NCBI GenBank assembly: GCA_964555625.1
Contig: CAZKTE010000033.1
Coordinates: 1 to 21,202, forward strand
Direction of reading: 5' to 3'
Length of the DNA stretch: 21,202 bases
DNA from: CAZJKE01 sp964555625
GTDB lineage: Bacteria > Planctomycetota > Phycisphaerae > Phycisphaerales > SM1A02
The notes under the pieces were generated by a model. It did not search any database. It was not told the origin of the DNA and worked only from the letters and a program-made list of their open reading frames with translations. Below are positions 1 through 8,126 of the stretch, piece after piece; position 1 is the first letter of the stretch, and each line of letters starts with the position of its first letter. The position numbers and the translations under genes were made by a program.

Positions 1-1232
1 GGGATGTTCTCGAGGACCCAGCCCTCTAGCCAGAGCGCTACTTCTGGATCGTTTGGATCGATGAGCAGCGTCGTCCCACCGCCCGCGTCGAGCACACGCT
101 GCGAGATGCGCACCGCCTCGTCTTCGAGGTCCTGGGTGACTTCGATGTGGCTGTAGCCCTTGGGCTCGAAGACCCCCTCATAGGAATCCTCGAGCCCCTC
201 TTTGAGAGACATTGTTTCGATACGCAGCAGGCGCGCGGGCACGAAGTGACCCTGCGTTAGCAGCCGCTGTCGCCGCCGGCGCCAGCGAATCGTGAAGAAG
301 AGGATCACCGCGCCAGCCAGAGGGGCAAGTAGCAGGAAGAGGCCGGAAGAGAATCCAGTCTTCTGCTCGACTGCGTACTCCTGGATGAGCATGAGCGCGG
401 AGATGGCCGTGCCGATCACGGTCACGATGATGCCAAGGGCCAGCAGCCCTCCGCTCATGCCAAGTGCGCGCTTGTAAATGGATCGCGGAACCAAGCGAGG
501 CGGCTGCTCCAGTGCCATGGCATCGACCTGCGCGCGGGTGATGATCATGGCGAGCATGGCTCGCGACAACTTCGTGCCCTCCTCCTCCCATCGGTCAACG
601 GCCTCTTGGGCGTAGGTGCCACTCACCGCGTCCGCGGCTCGCTGGCCCGCCAGCGCATCGTCAACGATGGGTGCGAAGATTGTTACGGCGTCCTCGACCA
701 ACTGGGCCCGGGACTCGCCGTCGAGGCGATCATCGTCGCGCCAGGCGATGAGTCCGTCGTGGCTTGACTGGGCCTCGAGGCCCTCAGCTGCCTCGAGGGC
801 ATCGAGCACCTCGTCGCCAAAGAGCGTCGACGTGGACTTGGGGGCCGGCGAAGAGATGGTGTAGCGTTGCGAGAACTCCGGTCGCATGCGAATGTCGACG
901 ACGCCATCGCCAACATCCTCCGGAACTCCTCGTGTCCAGGAGCTGAGGAAGCCGACGTCGTGGGCGACGTGGAACCGTGGCAGTTTCGACGCGGGACGAT
1001 GGAAGCAGACCACCGTCCGGTGGCAGGTTACGGTGTGGCGGCTCTTGCCCGACCCGCGGCTCTCCTCCCAGGCCAGGTCGACGACGATGTTGATACCAAG
1101 GGGCGTTGTGCACACTTCGATGTGTTCGAACTCAAGGTTGGACTCCACGTCCGCGAGTTGGATCAGCGCATCGCGGGCGTCGTCTGGAAGCTCGGCGACG
1201 GTGCTAAACTCGGTGGAGATCTGCTCTGGCAT
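1..1232 (-). CDS. Partial two-TM membrane protein, unrecognised family
   Basis: An open frame reads without a stop from ATG 1232 to the window edge (410 codons), so the C-terminus is missing. A GAGGA ribosome-binding site lies about 4 nt upstream of the start. Residues 1-255 form a soluble, acidic region beginning MPEQISTEFS. Two hydrophobic segments follow at about 259-283 and 294-314, ending in a basic WRRRRQR stop-transfer motif, so both ends are probably cytoplasmic. After residue 325 the chain is soluble again (GHFVPARLL, then LLIDPNDPE). Codon use is GC-rich at third positions, which favours this frame over the overlapping antisense frames. I do not recognise the family; the arrangement of soluble domain, hairpin of two helices and DPNDP tail recalls DUF3137/DUF3592-type proteins only loosely. 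It is divergent from the pseudopilin-like gene, with 85 bp between them. Confidence 0.75.
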   Translation of the reverse strand, partial: MPEQISTEFSTVAELPDDARDALIQLADVESNLEFEHIEVCTTPLGINIVVDLAWEESRGSGKSRHTVTCHRTVVCFHRPASKLPRFHVAHDVGFLSSWTRGVPEDVGDGVVDIRMRPEFSQRYTISSPAPKSTSTLFGDEVLDALEAAEGLEAQSSHDGLIAWRDDDRLDGESRAQLVEDAVTIFAPIVDDALAGQRAADAVSGTYAQEAVDRWEEEGTKLSRAMLAMIITRAQVDAMALEQPPRLVPRSIYKRALGMSGGLLALGIIVTVIGTAISALMLIQEYAVEQKTGFSSGLFLLLAPLAGAVILFFTIRWRRRRQRLLTQGHFVPARLLRIETMSLKEGLEDSYEGVFEPKGYSHIEVTQDLEDEAVRISQRVLDAGGGTTLLIDPNDPEVALWLEGWVLENI

Positions 1233-1317
1233 GATGTCCTCGCTGCAGCCCATTGGACCAGCGTCTGCGAAGAACGGCAAGGCAGTCCCAGCGGCCACCA
1301 ACTACCATCAAAGTGGA

Positions 1318-2118
1318 ATGTCTCTGCGACCCTCCACCCGTGGTCACTCCCTGATCGGATTGGTCGTCACGCTCGGCTGCATGGCGCTGCTGGCGGCCGT
1401 CATCCTGCCGTCGCTGCGCTCGTCGATCACCGGCGACGGTCGCGCGACGCCGAGTTCCGCGTGGGGCATGCAGGATCAGATCCAGATCCAGTCGATCGTC
1501 CGCGCGATGATCACCGACGCGATGGCTGGTCGCGACACCTTCATCATCCCATCCGAGCTCTGCGAGTATGGACGCGAGAAGGACAACACCACTGCCTCCT
1601 TCTGGTCAGCAATGGTCATGGAACGACTGGTCTCCCCCAAGCACCTCGTCGCACCCGGTGACCGCGGCTGGGTCGAACGCATCGAGCGCTACGACTACAG
1701 CGTCTACGATCCGCGCGAGGGCGTCTGCTGGGACAGCATGTTCTCCGCGGATCTCGACGACGTCTCCAACGTCTCCTACGCGCACATGCCGCTGCTGCGC
1801 GAGCGACTGGATCGCTGGTGGCACGGGGAGGCGGGCGGCACGTTTCCGATCGTCGGCAGCAGGGGACCGCGCGATGGCGATCCCGCGGAGGCGTCCTTCA
1901 CGCTCGACGACGATGGACAGTGGCGTGGCTGGGTCTGCCGCAGTGACGGGTCCATCGAGTGGCACGAGCACACGACCATCGGCGCACACTGGCGGCGCCG
2001 CGGCGGCCCATCCACGGACAACCTCTTCCGGATCGACGACGTATACGATGACGATGACGCCATGCTCGGCTTCACAAGCGTCATGGATGGATCGTCGCCG
2101 ACCTTCCAATGGGACTGA
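1318..2118 (+). CDS. Pseudopilin-like protein with degenerate prepilin motif
   Basis: 266 residues. ATG 1318 is chosen because it places a type IV prepilin-like N-terminus directly at the start: MSLRPSTRGHSLIGLVVTLG, then a hydrophobic helix to about residue 30. The longer frame from upstream has no such logic and would run over the divergent gene. Prepilin peptidase would be expected to cut after Gly9 (RG^HSLIG). The usual Phe at +1 is His and the usual Glu at +5 is Gly, as in GspK-type minor pseudopilins, which lack Glu5. The rest is an acidic globular domain ending with a DDVYDDDDAM patch. No secretion genes lie nearby. A TACCAT box lies 9 nt upstream of the ATG. The stop codon abuts the stop of the convergent peptidase gene. 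It may be a minor pseudopilin or simply an anchored exported protein. Confidence 0.75.
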   Translation: MSLRPSTRGHSLIGLVVTLGCMALLAAVILPSLRSSITGDGRATPSSAWGMQDQIQIQSIVRAMITDAMAGRDTFIIPSELCEYGREKDNTTASFWSAMVMERLVSPKHLVAPGDRGWVERIERYDYSVYDPREGVCWDSMFSADLDDVSNVSYAHMPLLRERLDRWWHGEAGGTFPIVGSRGPRDGDPAEASFTLDDDGQWRGWVCRSDGSIEWHEHTTIGAHWRRRGGPSTDNLFRIDDVYDDDDAMLGFTSVMDGSSPTFQWD

Positions 2119-4062
2119 TCAGCTGCGAATGAGCGAGAGGCCGTCGTCGGCATCCGCTGCGAGTTGCGTTGCGCTGATCGGGCCACCCACTGCGCGGCGC
2201 ATCCACAGGTCGGGCGTGAAGCGGCCGATCGAGCAGATGCGGCGCGTCTCCGCAGCGAGGTCCTTGCCACGCATGTGGGAGCGGATCTGGTGGCTGATGA
2301 TGTGCCCGAGCGTGTAGTCGGCGAGGTAGAGCGGGTAGCCGATCATGTGCTGGTAGGCCGCCAGAATCCTGTACGGATCGTCCCCGTAGTGGGCTTGGTA
2401 GTAGCGACTCCAGGTGTCCTCCGCTATCCCCAGCACCCGCTCGCGCAGCTCTTCGGCGGTGGCATTTGGGTGTTCGTAGAGCCAGCGCCAGGCGTAGAGT
2501 TCCACCAGGGAGGGTCCTGCGATCTGGCAGGCGGCCAGCATTGCCTCGACGCTTCCGGCGGCGAAGGCCCGCGCCTCGTCCGCCTCATCCGCCAGGCCGA
2601 CGACACGCCGCGCAAGCGACTGGTAGAGGAACGCGAAGGCTTCGGTGCAGGCGGTGTTTGGGACGTTTCGCAGCAGCGGCCGCGGCACCCAGTGCGTCGA
2701 GATCAGTTGCTCGAGGTTGTGCCCAAGCTCGTGCATCGCCGTGTCGAAGCCGTCCCAGCCAAGGCGATCATCGAGGCGGCTCGTGCGCAGCCAGGCGCCG
2801 TACTCGGGGATGCCAGGTCGCATTGCGTGGCCGGCACCGCGGGCGATCTCGACGCGCACGCGAGTGCCGAGGAAGTCCGCGTCCTCATCGCCGTAGCCAA
2901 GTTCGCGCAGCAGCGCAGGTAGCGACGCCTGGAAGGCTTGTTCGTCTGGGAATCGCTCCGTCACCCGGCGATCGAGTTCCGCGGGATCCTCCTCGTCGCC
3001 GATGTCCTCGAGGTAGATGTCATGTGCCTCGAGGGGACGGCCCACTCGCTGCGAGAGCCAGGCGGCGATGTCGCCGCGTACCGGCGCCTCGAGCAGCTCG
3101 ATCATCTGCGCCTCGACCTCCTCCTCGGGAATCTCACGCTCGAGCCCAAACTTCCGCGCGATGGCTGTCGGGTGCTCGAGGTGATACTCGTCGAAGGCGA
3201 CCGCGACGCGGCGGTGCTCTAGGAGATGCTCGTAGCGCCGCGGCCCCACGAGATCGCCCGGGTCACTTCCCGCGATCGTGTTTGTCGCCGGATCCCAGTC
3301 ACCGTCGAGGTCACCTTCCATGATCGAGGCGGGGATGGTCCCGTCGATCTGCCTGGCCATGACCCAGGAGAGGGCCCGCTGCTTGTCGAGGCCGTTATCG
3401 ACGCCGTAGCCGGCCTTGATCTCTTCGCGGATCAGCCAGTGTGCGATGAGTTTGCGGTCGCGGTCGAACCACGTTCGGCCAGTCCCGTCGACCATTGACC
3501 CGACGGGGACATGAAACTCGCTGACGAACATGTCCGCAGCATGCTCGATCTCCCGCGCCAGGTCGTTGACCTTACTTGGGATGCGTGGGCCAAATGCGCG
3601 GGCTGCGCGTACCTCGGCCCAGCGATCGACCGACCAGTCGCCGCCCTCGGCGATCATGGTGGCCAGATCGGGCCGATCGAAGTTCAGCAGGGCGATGAAG
3701 GCGAGCTTCTGCCGGTAGAACTGGTCGCTGAGATCCGGGCACGGGTCGAACATCGCCATGGCGTCGTCGATGCCGGGCATCTCATCGCCGCGAAGATCGG
3801 TCCACCGCCGCAGGTGCCGACCGATTTCGTACAGATGGCCCCCGACGACCATCAACATCGTCTCGAATCTATCGAGCAATCTCGCGAGGTCCGCATCATC
3901 TGCGACGAAGTGGGTCGTGCAGAAGGCCTCGAAGGCGGCGGCGTCACCGTCCTCACTCGTCCATCGTTCAGCGACGCGCTCCACGCCTGCTGCGGCGCGC
4001 GGGTCGTGCCCGAGAGCCTCGATGGCGGCGTCGATAGGCAAGTCAGTCGTGCATGTCGTCAT
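2119..4062 (-). CDS. M3-like zinc metallopeptidase
   Basis: 647 residues. A zinc-binding HExxH motif (HELGH, residues 444-448) is followed 26 residues later by Glu474 in NTACTEAFAF, the expected third zinc ligand of a gluzincin. Size and mostly helical, acidic sequence fit the thimet oligopeptidase/oligopeptidase F group (M3), although the surrounding sequence is divergent and an M2/M3-like relative is possible. There is no signal peptide, so a cytoplasmic peptidase acting on short peptides is the likely role. ATG 4062 overlaps the TGA of the upstream HisN-like gene by four bases (ATGA), so the two are translationally coupled. The 3' end meets the convergent pseudopilin-like gene with no space for a terminator. 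Confidence 0.8.
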   Translation of the reverse strand: MTTCTTDLPIDAAIEALGHDPRAAAGVERVAERWTSEDGDAAAFEAFCTTHFVADDADLARLLDRFETMLMVVGGHLYEIGRHLRRWTDLRGDEMPGIDDAMAMFDPCPDLSDQFYRQKLAFIALLNFDRPDLATMIAEGGDWSVDRWAEVRAARAFGPRIPSKVNDLAREIEHAADMFVSEFHVPVGSMVDGTGRTWFDRDRKLIAHWLIREEIKAGYGVDNGLDKQRALSWVMARQIDGTIPASIMEGDLDGDWDPATNTIAGSDPGDLVGPRRYEHLLEHRRVAVAFDEYHLEHPTAIARKFGLEREIPEEEVEAQMIELLEAPVRGDIAAWLSQRVGRPLEAHDIYLEDIGDEEDPAELDRRVTERFPDEQAFQASLPALLRELGYGDEDADFLGTRVRVEIARGAGHAMRPGIPEYGAWLRTSRLDDRLGWDGFDTAMHELGHNLEQLISTHWVPRPLLRNVPNTACTEAFAFLYQSLARRVVGLADEADEARAFAAGSVEAMLAACQIAGPSLVELYAWRWLYEHPNATAEELRERVLGIAEDTWSRYYQAHYGDDPYRILAAYQHMIGYPLYLADYTLGHIISHQIRSHMRGKDLAAETRRICSIGRFTPDLWMRRAVGGPISATQLAADADDGLSLIRS

Positions 4063-4844
4063 GGGGCGACATGGTAGTCGCCCTCGCCGACGACCTCGAC
4101 CAGCGAGTCATGGATGCTCGGCGCAGATGCGACGCCTCCTTGCGCCCAGGGCGTGAATCGCCCACCGGCGGCCTTCAGGATCGTACGCCAAGGCACGATG
4201 TCCCAAGGGCGCAGGACTGGTTCGACTACCGCGTCAACGCGGCCTGTCACCAGCAACAGCATTGCCGAGGCGTCGCTCCATCCACGCATCGAGCCAACTG
4301 CGCGCACCAGACGATCGTGGGCGTCACTTGCGCCCGCATCGCGGAAGTAGTCGAATGAGGTCGTACAGACTAGAGCGTCACCGAGCGTGGTGGCCGCGGA
4401 CACTGCCGCGGCGACTGGTGGCCCATCGTCGATGGAGTGCCAGGCCCCGAGCCCCTCTCCGGCCCAGACGCACTCCCCGAGGCCCGGGAGAGCCGCGACG
4501 CCGGCGACCGGCGTGCCGTCCTGCTCGAGGCCAACGAGTGTGCCAAAGAGCGGAACGCCGCGCGCCAGCGACGCGGTGCCATCGACGGGATCGACGATCC
4601 AGCGCCATCCGCTGACTCCGGGTGTTTCACCGGACTCCTCGCCGAGAAACGCGTCGTCCGGGAATGCAGCGAGCAGCGCGGATCGAAGTTGCTGTTCTGC
4701 GTCGCGGTCGATGGCGGTGACGATCGATCCGTCGTCCTTGGCCTCCACCTCGAATGTGCCGGCGCGCATCTGCGCCATGGTCCAGGACGCCGTGGTTGTG
4801 GCGGCCGTGCGTGCGACATCCAGGCGATGGGCGAGCTGCGTCAC
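4059..4844 (-). CDS. hisN: Inositol monophosphatase family, HisN-type histidinol-phosphatase candidate
   Basis: 261 residues from GTG 4844. Motifs of the Li-sensitive, Mg-dependent phosphatase superfamily are in order: GEESG (68-72, metal Glu), DPVDGT (85-90, metal Asp pair) and PWD (213-215) ahead of ILKAAGG. The stretch DPVDGTASLARGVPLFGTL resembles HisN histidinol-phosphatases, which have DPIDGTxxFxRGVP, more than SuhB. The predicted reaction is removal of phosphate from L-histidinol phosphate, the penultimate step of histidine synthesis; no other his gene is nearby, so the substrate is inferred. The GTG start fits the family's N-terminal helix, and a TACGAT box lies 8 nt upstream. The track-length frame beginning further upstream would run into the divergent HD gene. 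It is the first gene of a coupled pair with the M3-like peptidase. Confidence 0.8.
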   Translation of the reverse strand: MTQLAHRLDVARTAATTTASWTMAQMRAGTFEVEAKDDGSIVTAIDRDAEQQLRSALLAAFPDDAFLGEESGETPGVSGWRWIVDPVDGTASLARGVPLFGTLVGLEQDGTPVAGVAALPGLGECVWAGEGLGAWHSIDDGPPVAAAVSAATTLGDALVCTTSFDYFRDAGASDAHDRLVRAVGSMRGWSDASAMLLLVTGRVDAVVEPVLRPWDIVPWRTILKAAGGRFTPWAQGGVASAPSIHDSLVEVVGEGDYHVAP

Positions 4845-4852
4845 GGGTGGCC

Positions 4853-4862
4853 ATCGTATCCT
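4853..4862. promoter_or_regulatory. Overlapping divergent -10 boxes
   Basis: The 25-bp gap between two divergent start codons holds TACGAT on the minus strand (4853-4858, 8 nt before GTG 4844) and TATCCT on the plus strand (4857-4862, 7 nt before GTG 4870). Both match TANNNT at leaderless spacing and share two bases, so only one direction could be bound at a time. No clear -35 is visible. This is inference from pattern and spacing. Confidence 0.4.
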
Positions 4863-4869
4863 GTCACAC

Positions 4870-5427
4870 GTGACGCCAGAGGAGGCACGAATCCTGATGC
4901 ACGAGTGGGTCGCAAGTGATGCGCTGCGCCAGCACATGGAGTGCGTGGCGGCATGCATGGGGGACTACTGCGGCGACTACGACCCGGAGCAGCGCCAGCG
5001 ATGGATCGTGGCAGGGCTGCTGCACGACTTCGACTACCAGCGGCATCCCACGCAGGAGGAGCATCCCTTCGTCGGCGTTACGCACCTGCGCGAGCACAGT
5101 GACGTCGACGAGGAGATCATCGAGGCGATCCTCGGTCATGCCCCCTACAGCGGCGTGGCGCGCACCAGTGACATGGCCAGGGTGTTGTTTGCCGTGGATG
5201 AACTTGCCGGGTTCCTCGTGGCATGCGGCCTCGTAAGGCCCACGGGGCTCGATGGAATGGCCGCAAAGAGCGTGCGCAAGAAGTTGAAGAACAAGGCCTT
5301 CGCCGCCACCGTAAGCCGGGAGGACATCCTCAGGGGAACGGAAGACCTTGGAATTGACCTTGCGATGCACATCGATCGATGCATCGCCGCGATCTGCGCG
5401 GCGGGCATTGTTGTTGCGCGGCCGTGA
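4870..5427 (+). CDS. HD-domain hydrolase
   Basis: 185 residues. The metal-binding signature is present: His22 (RQHMECVAACM), His52-Asp53 in GLLHDFDY, His90 (ILGHAP) and Asp110 in AVDEL. This matches the small single-domain HD hydrolase family whose members begin with T-x-E-E-A-x-x-L-x-H-E; the GTG 4870 start reproduces that N-terminus (VTPEEARILMHEW). ATG 4897, preceded by AGAGGAGG, is an alternative start but would remove the first helix. HD proteins hydrolyse phosphate esters, often of nucleotides; the substrate here is unknown. The upstream extension of this frame overlaps the divergent HisN-like gene and is not coding. Confidence 0.8.
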   Translation: MTPEEARILMHEWVASDALRQHMECVAACMGDYCGDYDPEQRQRWIVAGLLHDFDYQRHPTQEEHPFVGVTHLREHSDVDEEIIEAILGHAPYSGVARTSDMARVLFAVDELAGFLVACGLVRPTGLDGMAAKSVRKKLKNKAFAATVSREDILRGTEDLGIDLAMHIDRCIAAICAAGIVVARP

Positions 5428-5635
5428 CGAGCGTCCCATAACGAGCCGCGATTGCCCGCACATGCGCACCGGTCTTCCCCCAACGCCGGCTGCGCGCAAG
5501 TACTTGCCCAGCTTGACGATCAGCGCTGGCGGAATCAATGACTGCGCGATGGCCGACCCCACGCGATTGAACCGACGTCGTGGTAGAGTGAATGGCTTGC
5601 GCAGGTGGGTTCAGCCCACTGTTCCGGTGAAGCAC
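5428..5635. other. Intergenic region upstream of beta-helix gene
   Basis: 208 bp without a supported gene. It should contain the promoter of the beta-helix gene, but I cannot identify a convincing pair of boxes: TTGAAC (5567-5572) and TAGAGT (5584-5589) are only 11 bp apart. No strong hairpin is apparent. Confidence 0.4.
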
Positions 5636-6739
5636 ATGTACGCGCATCGATCCAAGTTGGCTTTCCAGGCAGCGGTCGCAGTGACCATTGCCACATGCAC
5701 GCTCGGCGCGCGCGCAGATAACATCCGTGTGCCCGGCGATCAGCCGACGATCCAGGAGGCCATCGACATCGCTCAGGGCGACGACATGGTCATCGTGGCA
5801 CCGGGGCGTTACAACGAGGCCATCGACCTGAAGGGCAAGTCCATCACGCTCCGCAGCGAGAAGGGGCCGTCCGTCACCGTGCTCGATGGGTGGAACAAGC
5901 AGGACAGCGTCATCAAGTGCATCAGCGGCGAGGGCCCGAGTACCCGCATCGAAGGATTCACTGTTACTGGTGGAACCGGCTACGGCGGCCTCTACAGCGA
6001 AGAGGAGACTGTAGGCGGCGGCATGGCCTGCGTGAACTCCAGCCCCACCGTGTCCAACTGCATCTTCGTTGCCAACAGAGCTGGCTACCACGGCGGCGGC
6101 CTGTTCATCGGTGACCGCAGCCACGCGCTCATCCTCAACTGCACCATTCGCGACAACGAGGCGGAGCGCGGTGGCGGCATCTTCAACATGCGCGGCGAGC
6201 CGATCATCCGAGAGTCGCGTCTGATGGACAACAACGCTCGCTACGGCGGCGGTGGTGTCTACAACTACGCGACCAACGCACGGATCGAGGACTGCATGTT
6301 CCGGCAGAATCGCGCACGCTTCAACGGCGGCGCCATCTACGACTACGACAGCCGCGGATCCCTCGTCCGATGCACATTCAATGACAACATAGCCATGTAC
6401 AACGGAAACGCGATCTACCGCGGGTTCCGCAGCGGCACGGCCGTGGGCGGTGAGTGCAAGTTCATCACCATCCACGACGACATCGCCGGTACAGGCGGCT
6501 ACATGATCGCACGCGGTCGTCCAATGGGCGCCTGCTGCATCGGAGCCGGATGCCTGATCGTGGACGAGGAGGCCTGCGTGAAGGCAGGCGGTGCATGGCT
6601 CGGATCCGGATCGACCTGCGATGACCAGGCGCTCGTCGCCTGCCCCGCGCCCGTGGAGGGCGACATCAACGCAGACGGCATCGTGGACATGATGGATCTG
6701 GTCCTGCTCATGACCACGATGAAGGACACCGGGAACTGA
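5636..6739 (+). CDS. Secreted parallel beta-helix protein with Cys-rich and half-dockerin C-terminus
   Basis: 367 residues. A signal peptide (about 1-28, AxA-type site LGARA/DN) is followed by VPGDQPTIQEAIDIAQGDDMV, the typical opening of planctomycete right-handed beta-helix proteins. Repeating rungs with GGG and NC turns follow to about residue 260 (VSNCIFVANRA, ILNCTIRDNEA, IEDCMFRQNRA). Residues 297-336 form a Cys-rich module starting MGACCIGAGC, and the last 26 residues contain one dockerin-like calcium loop (GDINADGIVDMMDLVLLM). One loop is only half of a classical dockerin. The likely role is an extracellular or surface protein, possibly carbohydrate-binding; no catalytic residues are assigned. 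ATG 5636 is preferred because it gives the shortest signal peptide, but GTG 5627 is also in frame. It ends 6 bp from the convergent eboF stop. Confidence 0.8.
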   Translation: MYAHRSKLAFQAAVAVTIATCTLGARADNIRVPGDQPTIQEAIDIAQGDDMVIVAPGRYNEAIDLKGKSITLRSEKGPSVTVLDGWNKQDSVIKCISGEGPSTRIEGFTVTGGTGYGGLYSEEETVGGGMACVNSSPTVSNCIFVANRAGYHGGGLFIGDRSHALILNCTIRDNEAERGGGIFNMRGEPIIRESRLMDNNARYGGGGVYNYATNARIEDCMFRQNRARFNGGAIYDYDSRGSLVRCTFNDNIAMYNGNAIYRGFRSGTAVGGECKFITIHDDIAGTGGYMIARGRPMGACCIGAGCLIVDEEACVKAGGAWLGSGSTCDDQALVACPAPVEGDINADGIVDMMDLVLLMTTMKDTGN

Positions 6740-6745
6740 TCGCCA

Positions 6746-8125
6746 TCAGTCTCGCGACACCAGTCCCAGTACCAGTTTCTTGATCGACGTTGACGGCAGG
6801 CGTGCCGGGAATTCTGGTGCGGCCGTCGGCAGCACCAGGACCGGGCTCGAGGCGCCCATGGCCGGGGTTCGACCGTGGGACCCGGCGACTACGCTCGTGT
6901 CGAGCGTGATGACGTCAAGAAGCGTCCGCATGCCCAGGCGACGCCGCGCCAGCAGCGTCGCCATCCGAAGGCGACTTCCTCGCCAACCTCGCGCCAGGAA
7001 GAGTTCACGAGGGTCGTAGCCGGGCTTCCGATGGATGTCGACGGTGGCCTGATAGGCGGGGGCGGCGTCGTCCGAGGACCACCAATCGTGGCAGCACCAG
7101 CGGTCAGCATCGGAGACGGCTACAAGATCGCCGCACCGCTCGTGCGCGATGCCGGCGTCTGCGATCGCACCCGCGTCGAGGACCAGGTCGATGCCCGGGG
7201 CCGATCGCAGCACTTCCGCTGCCAATGGACCATCCTCGGCCGATGCGACATAGACGTGTGCCACCTGGTGGTCAGGTGCGGCGAATGCGCGGCTGGCCTG
7301 CACATCAAGCAACTCGCGGCCACGCTCCTGGCGGACTTCCAGCAGTCCCGCCTCTCGCAGCAAGCGATTGATGGGTACGGCATCGCTGACGGCGTCGATG
7401 CCGTACTCGCTGACCAGCACGACTTTCATGCCCGCTTCGCGGCAGTGGTCGGCTAGGTCGCCGACGACGTCGTCGATGGCCCGCAGTTCGCCGGCGATGC
7501 TCGAGTGGTCAGGTCCTACCTGCTGCAGCGGGTAGTCCAGATGTGGCAGGTAGATCAGGAGGATGGTGGGCTGGCACTCCCGCTCCACGCGCATGCTTGC
7601 CTGAGCGATCCAGCGACTGCTGGTGATGTCCGAGGCCGGGCCCCAGAATCGGAAGAGGGGGAAGGGGCCGAGTTCATGCTGCAGTGACTCGCGCAGGCCT
7701 GGGGGATTGGTCCAGATGTCGGGGATCTTTCGGCCACTGGCGAGGTACTGCGGTCGTGGTGTCACTGCCACATCGACGGTGCCGTGCATGTTGAACCACC
7801 AGAACATCGACGCGGTCGTGATCGACGGATCGCTGCGGCGGGCTGCCTCCCAGAGCTTCTCCCCGGCGACCAGTTCGTTGGACTGCTGCCAGAAGGCAGT
7901 CGAGCACTGGTGGCGATCATGCCAGCCGTTGGCCACGATCCCATGTCCGCATGGATCCAGGCCTGTGAGCATCGAGGACTGCACGGGGCAGGTGACTGCC
8001 GGAAACGGGGGATCCAGGTCGACAACCTGTCCCTCGCTGGCCAGCCCGGTCATGCGCGGCGTGTGGGCACCGAGCATGGCCCGCGTGAGTCCAACCACGT
8101 TGATGACTGCCACCCGCTGCGCCAT
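6746..8125 (-). CDS. eboF: EboF-like alkaline-phosphatase-superfamily phosphodiesterase
   Basis: 459 residues, last gene of the pqi-ebo operon; ATG 8125 follows the eboC stop by one base. The fold is that of type I phosphodiesterase/nucleotide pyrophosphatases: a Thr nucleophile in FPAVTCPVQSSMLTG (Thr45), LPHLDY (Asp197), SEYGI (239-243) followed by INRLLREAGLL, AFAAPDHQVAHVYV (285-287 DHQ) and GSHGRTP (His417). Several canonical metal ligands differ: the N-terminal Asp of the DGL motif is Val in NVVGL and the SDHG motif is SEYG. From memory, EboF-type proteins share these changes, which supports the ebo assignment over a generic nucleotide pyrophosphatase. No signal peptide or membrane helix, so it probably acts in the cytoplasm. 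Substrate unknown; a phosphate ester intermediate of the pathway is a reasonable guess. Confidence 0.8.
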   Translation of the reverse strand: MAQRVAVINVVGLTRAMLGAHTPRMTGLASEGQVVDLDPPFPAVTCPVQSSMLTGLDPCGHGIVANGWHDRHQCSTAFWQQSNELVAGEKLWEAARRSDPSITTASMFWWFNMHGTVDVAVTPRPQYLASGRKIPDIWTNPPGLRESLQHELGPFPLFRFWGPASDITSSRWIAQASMRVERECQPTILLIYLPHLDYPLQQVGPDHSSIAGELRAIDDVVGDLADHCREAGMKVVLVSEYGIDAVSDAVPINRLLREAGLLEVRQERGRELLDVQASRAFAAPDHQVAHVYVASAEDGPLAAEVLRSAPGIDLVLDAGAIADAGIAHERCGDLVAVSDADRWCCHDWWSSDDAAPAYQATVDIHRKPGYDPRELFLARGWRGSRLRMATLLARRRLGMRTLLDVITLDTSVVAGSHGRTPAMGASSPVLVLPTAAPEFPARLPSTSIKKLVLGLVSRD

Positions 8126-8126
8126 G

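Noticed and set aside
867..1661. Long plus-strand open frames 867-1661 and the upstream part of 886-2118
   Set aside because: They lie antisense to the continuous minus-strand membrane protein ending at the window edge, and read as low-complexity Arg/Ser/Pro-rich text. Only the part from ATG 1318 has a recognisable signal.
2466..3323. Plus-strand frame inside the M3-like peptidase
   Set aside because: Arg-rich shadow of the peptidase with its HExxH motif on the other strand.
4864..5562. Minus-strand 232-residue frame with a plausible-looking start (MGSAIAQSLIPPALIVKLGK)
   Set aside because: Only the first 36 residues look protein-like; the remainder is antisense to the HD gene. No ribosome-binding site or partner supports it.
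5567..5589. TTGAAC and TAGAGT as promoter of the beta-helix gene
   Set aside because: Spacing is 11 bp, too short for a sigma70-type promoter.
5330..6475. 381-residue minus-strand open frame opposite the beta-helix gene
   Set aside because: Mirror of high third-position GC in the real gene; the sequence is Val/Ala/Asp-rich with no motif, and the beta-helix gene has signal peptide, rungs and dockerin loop.
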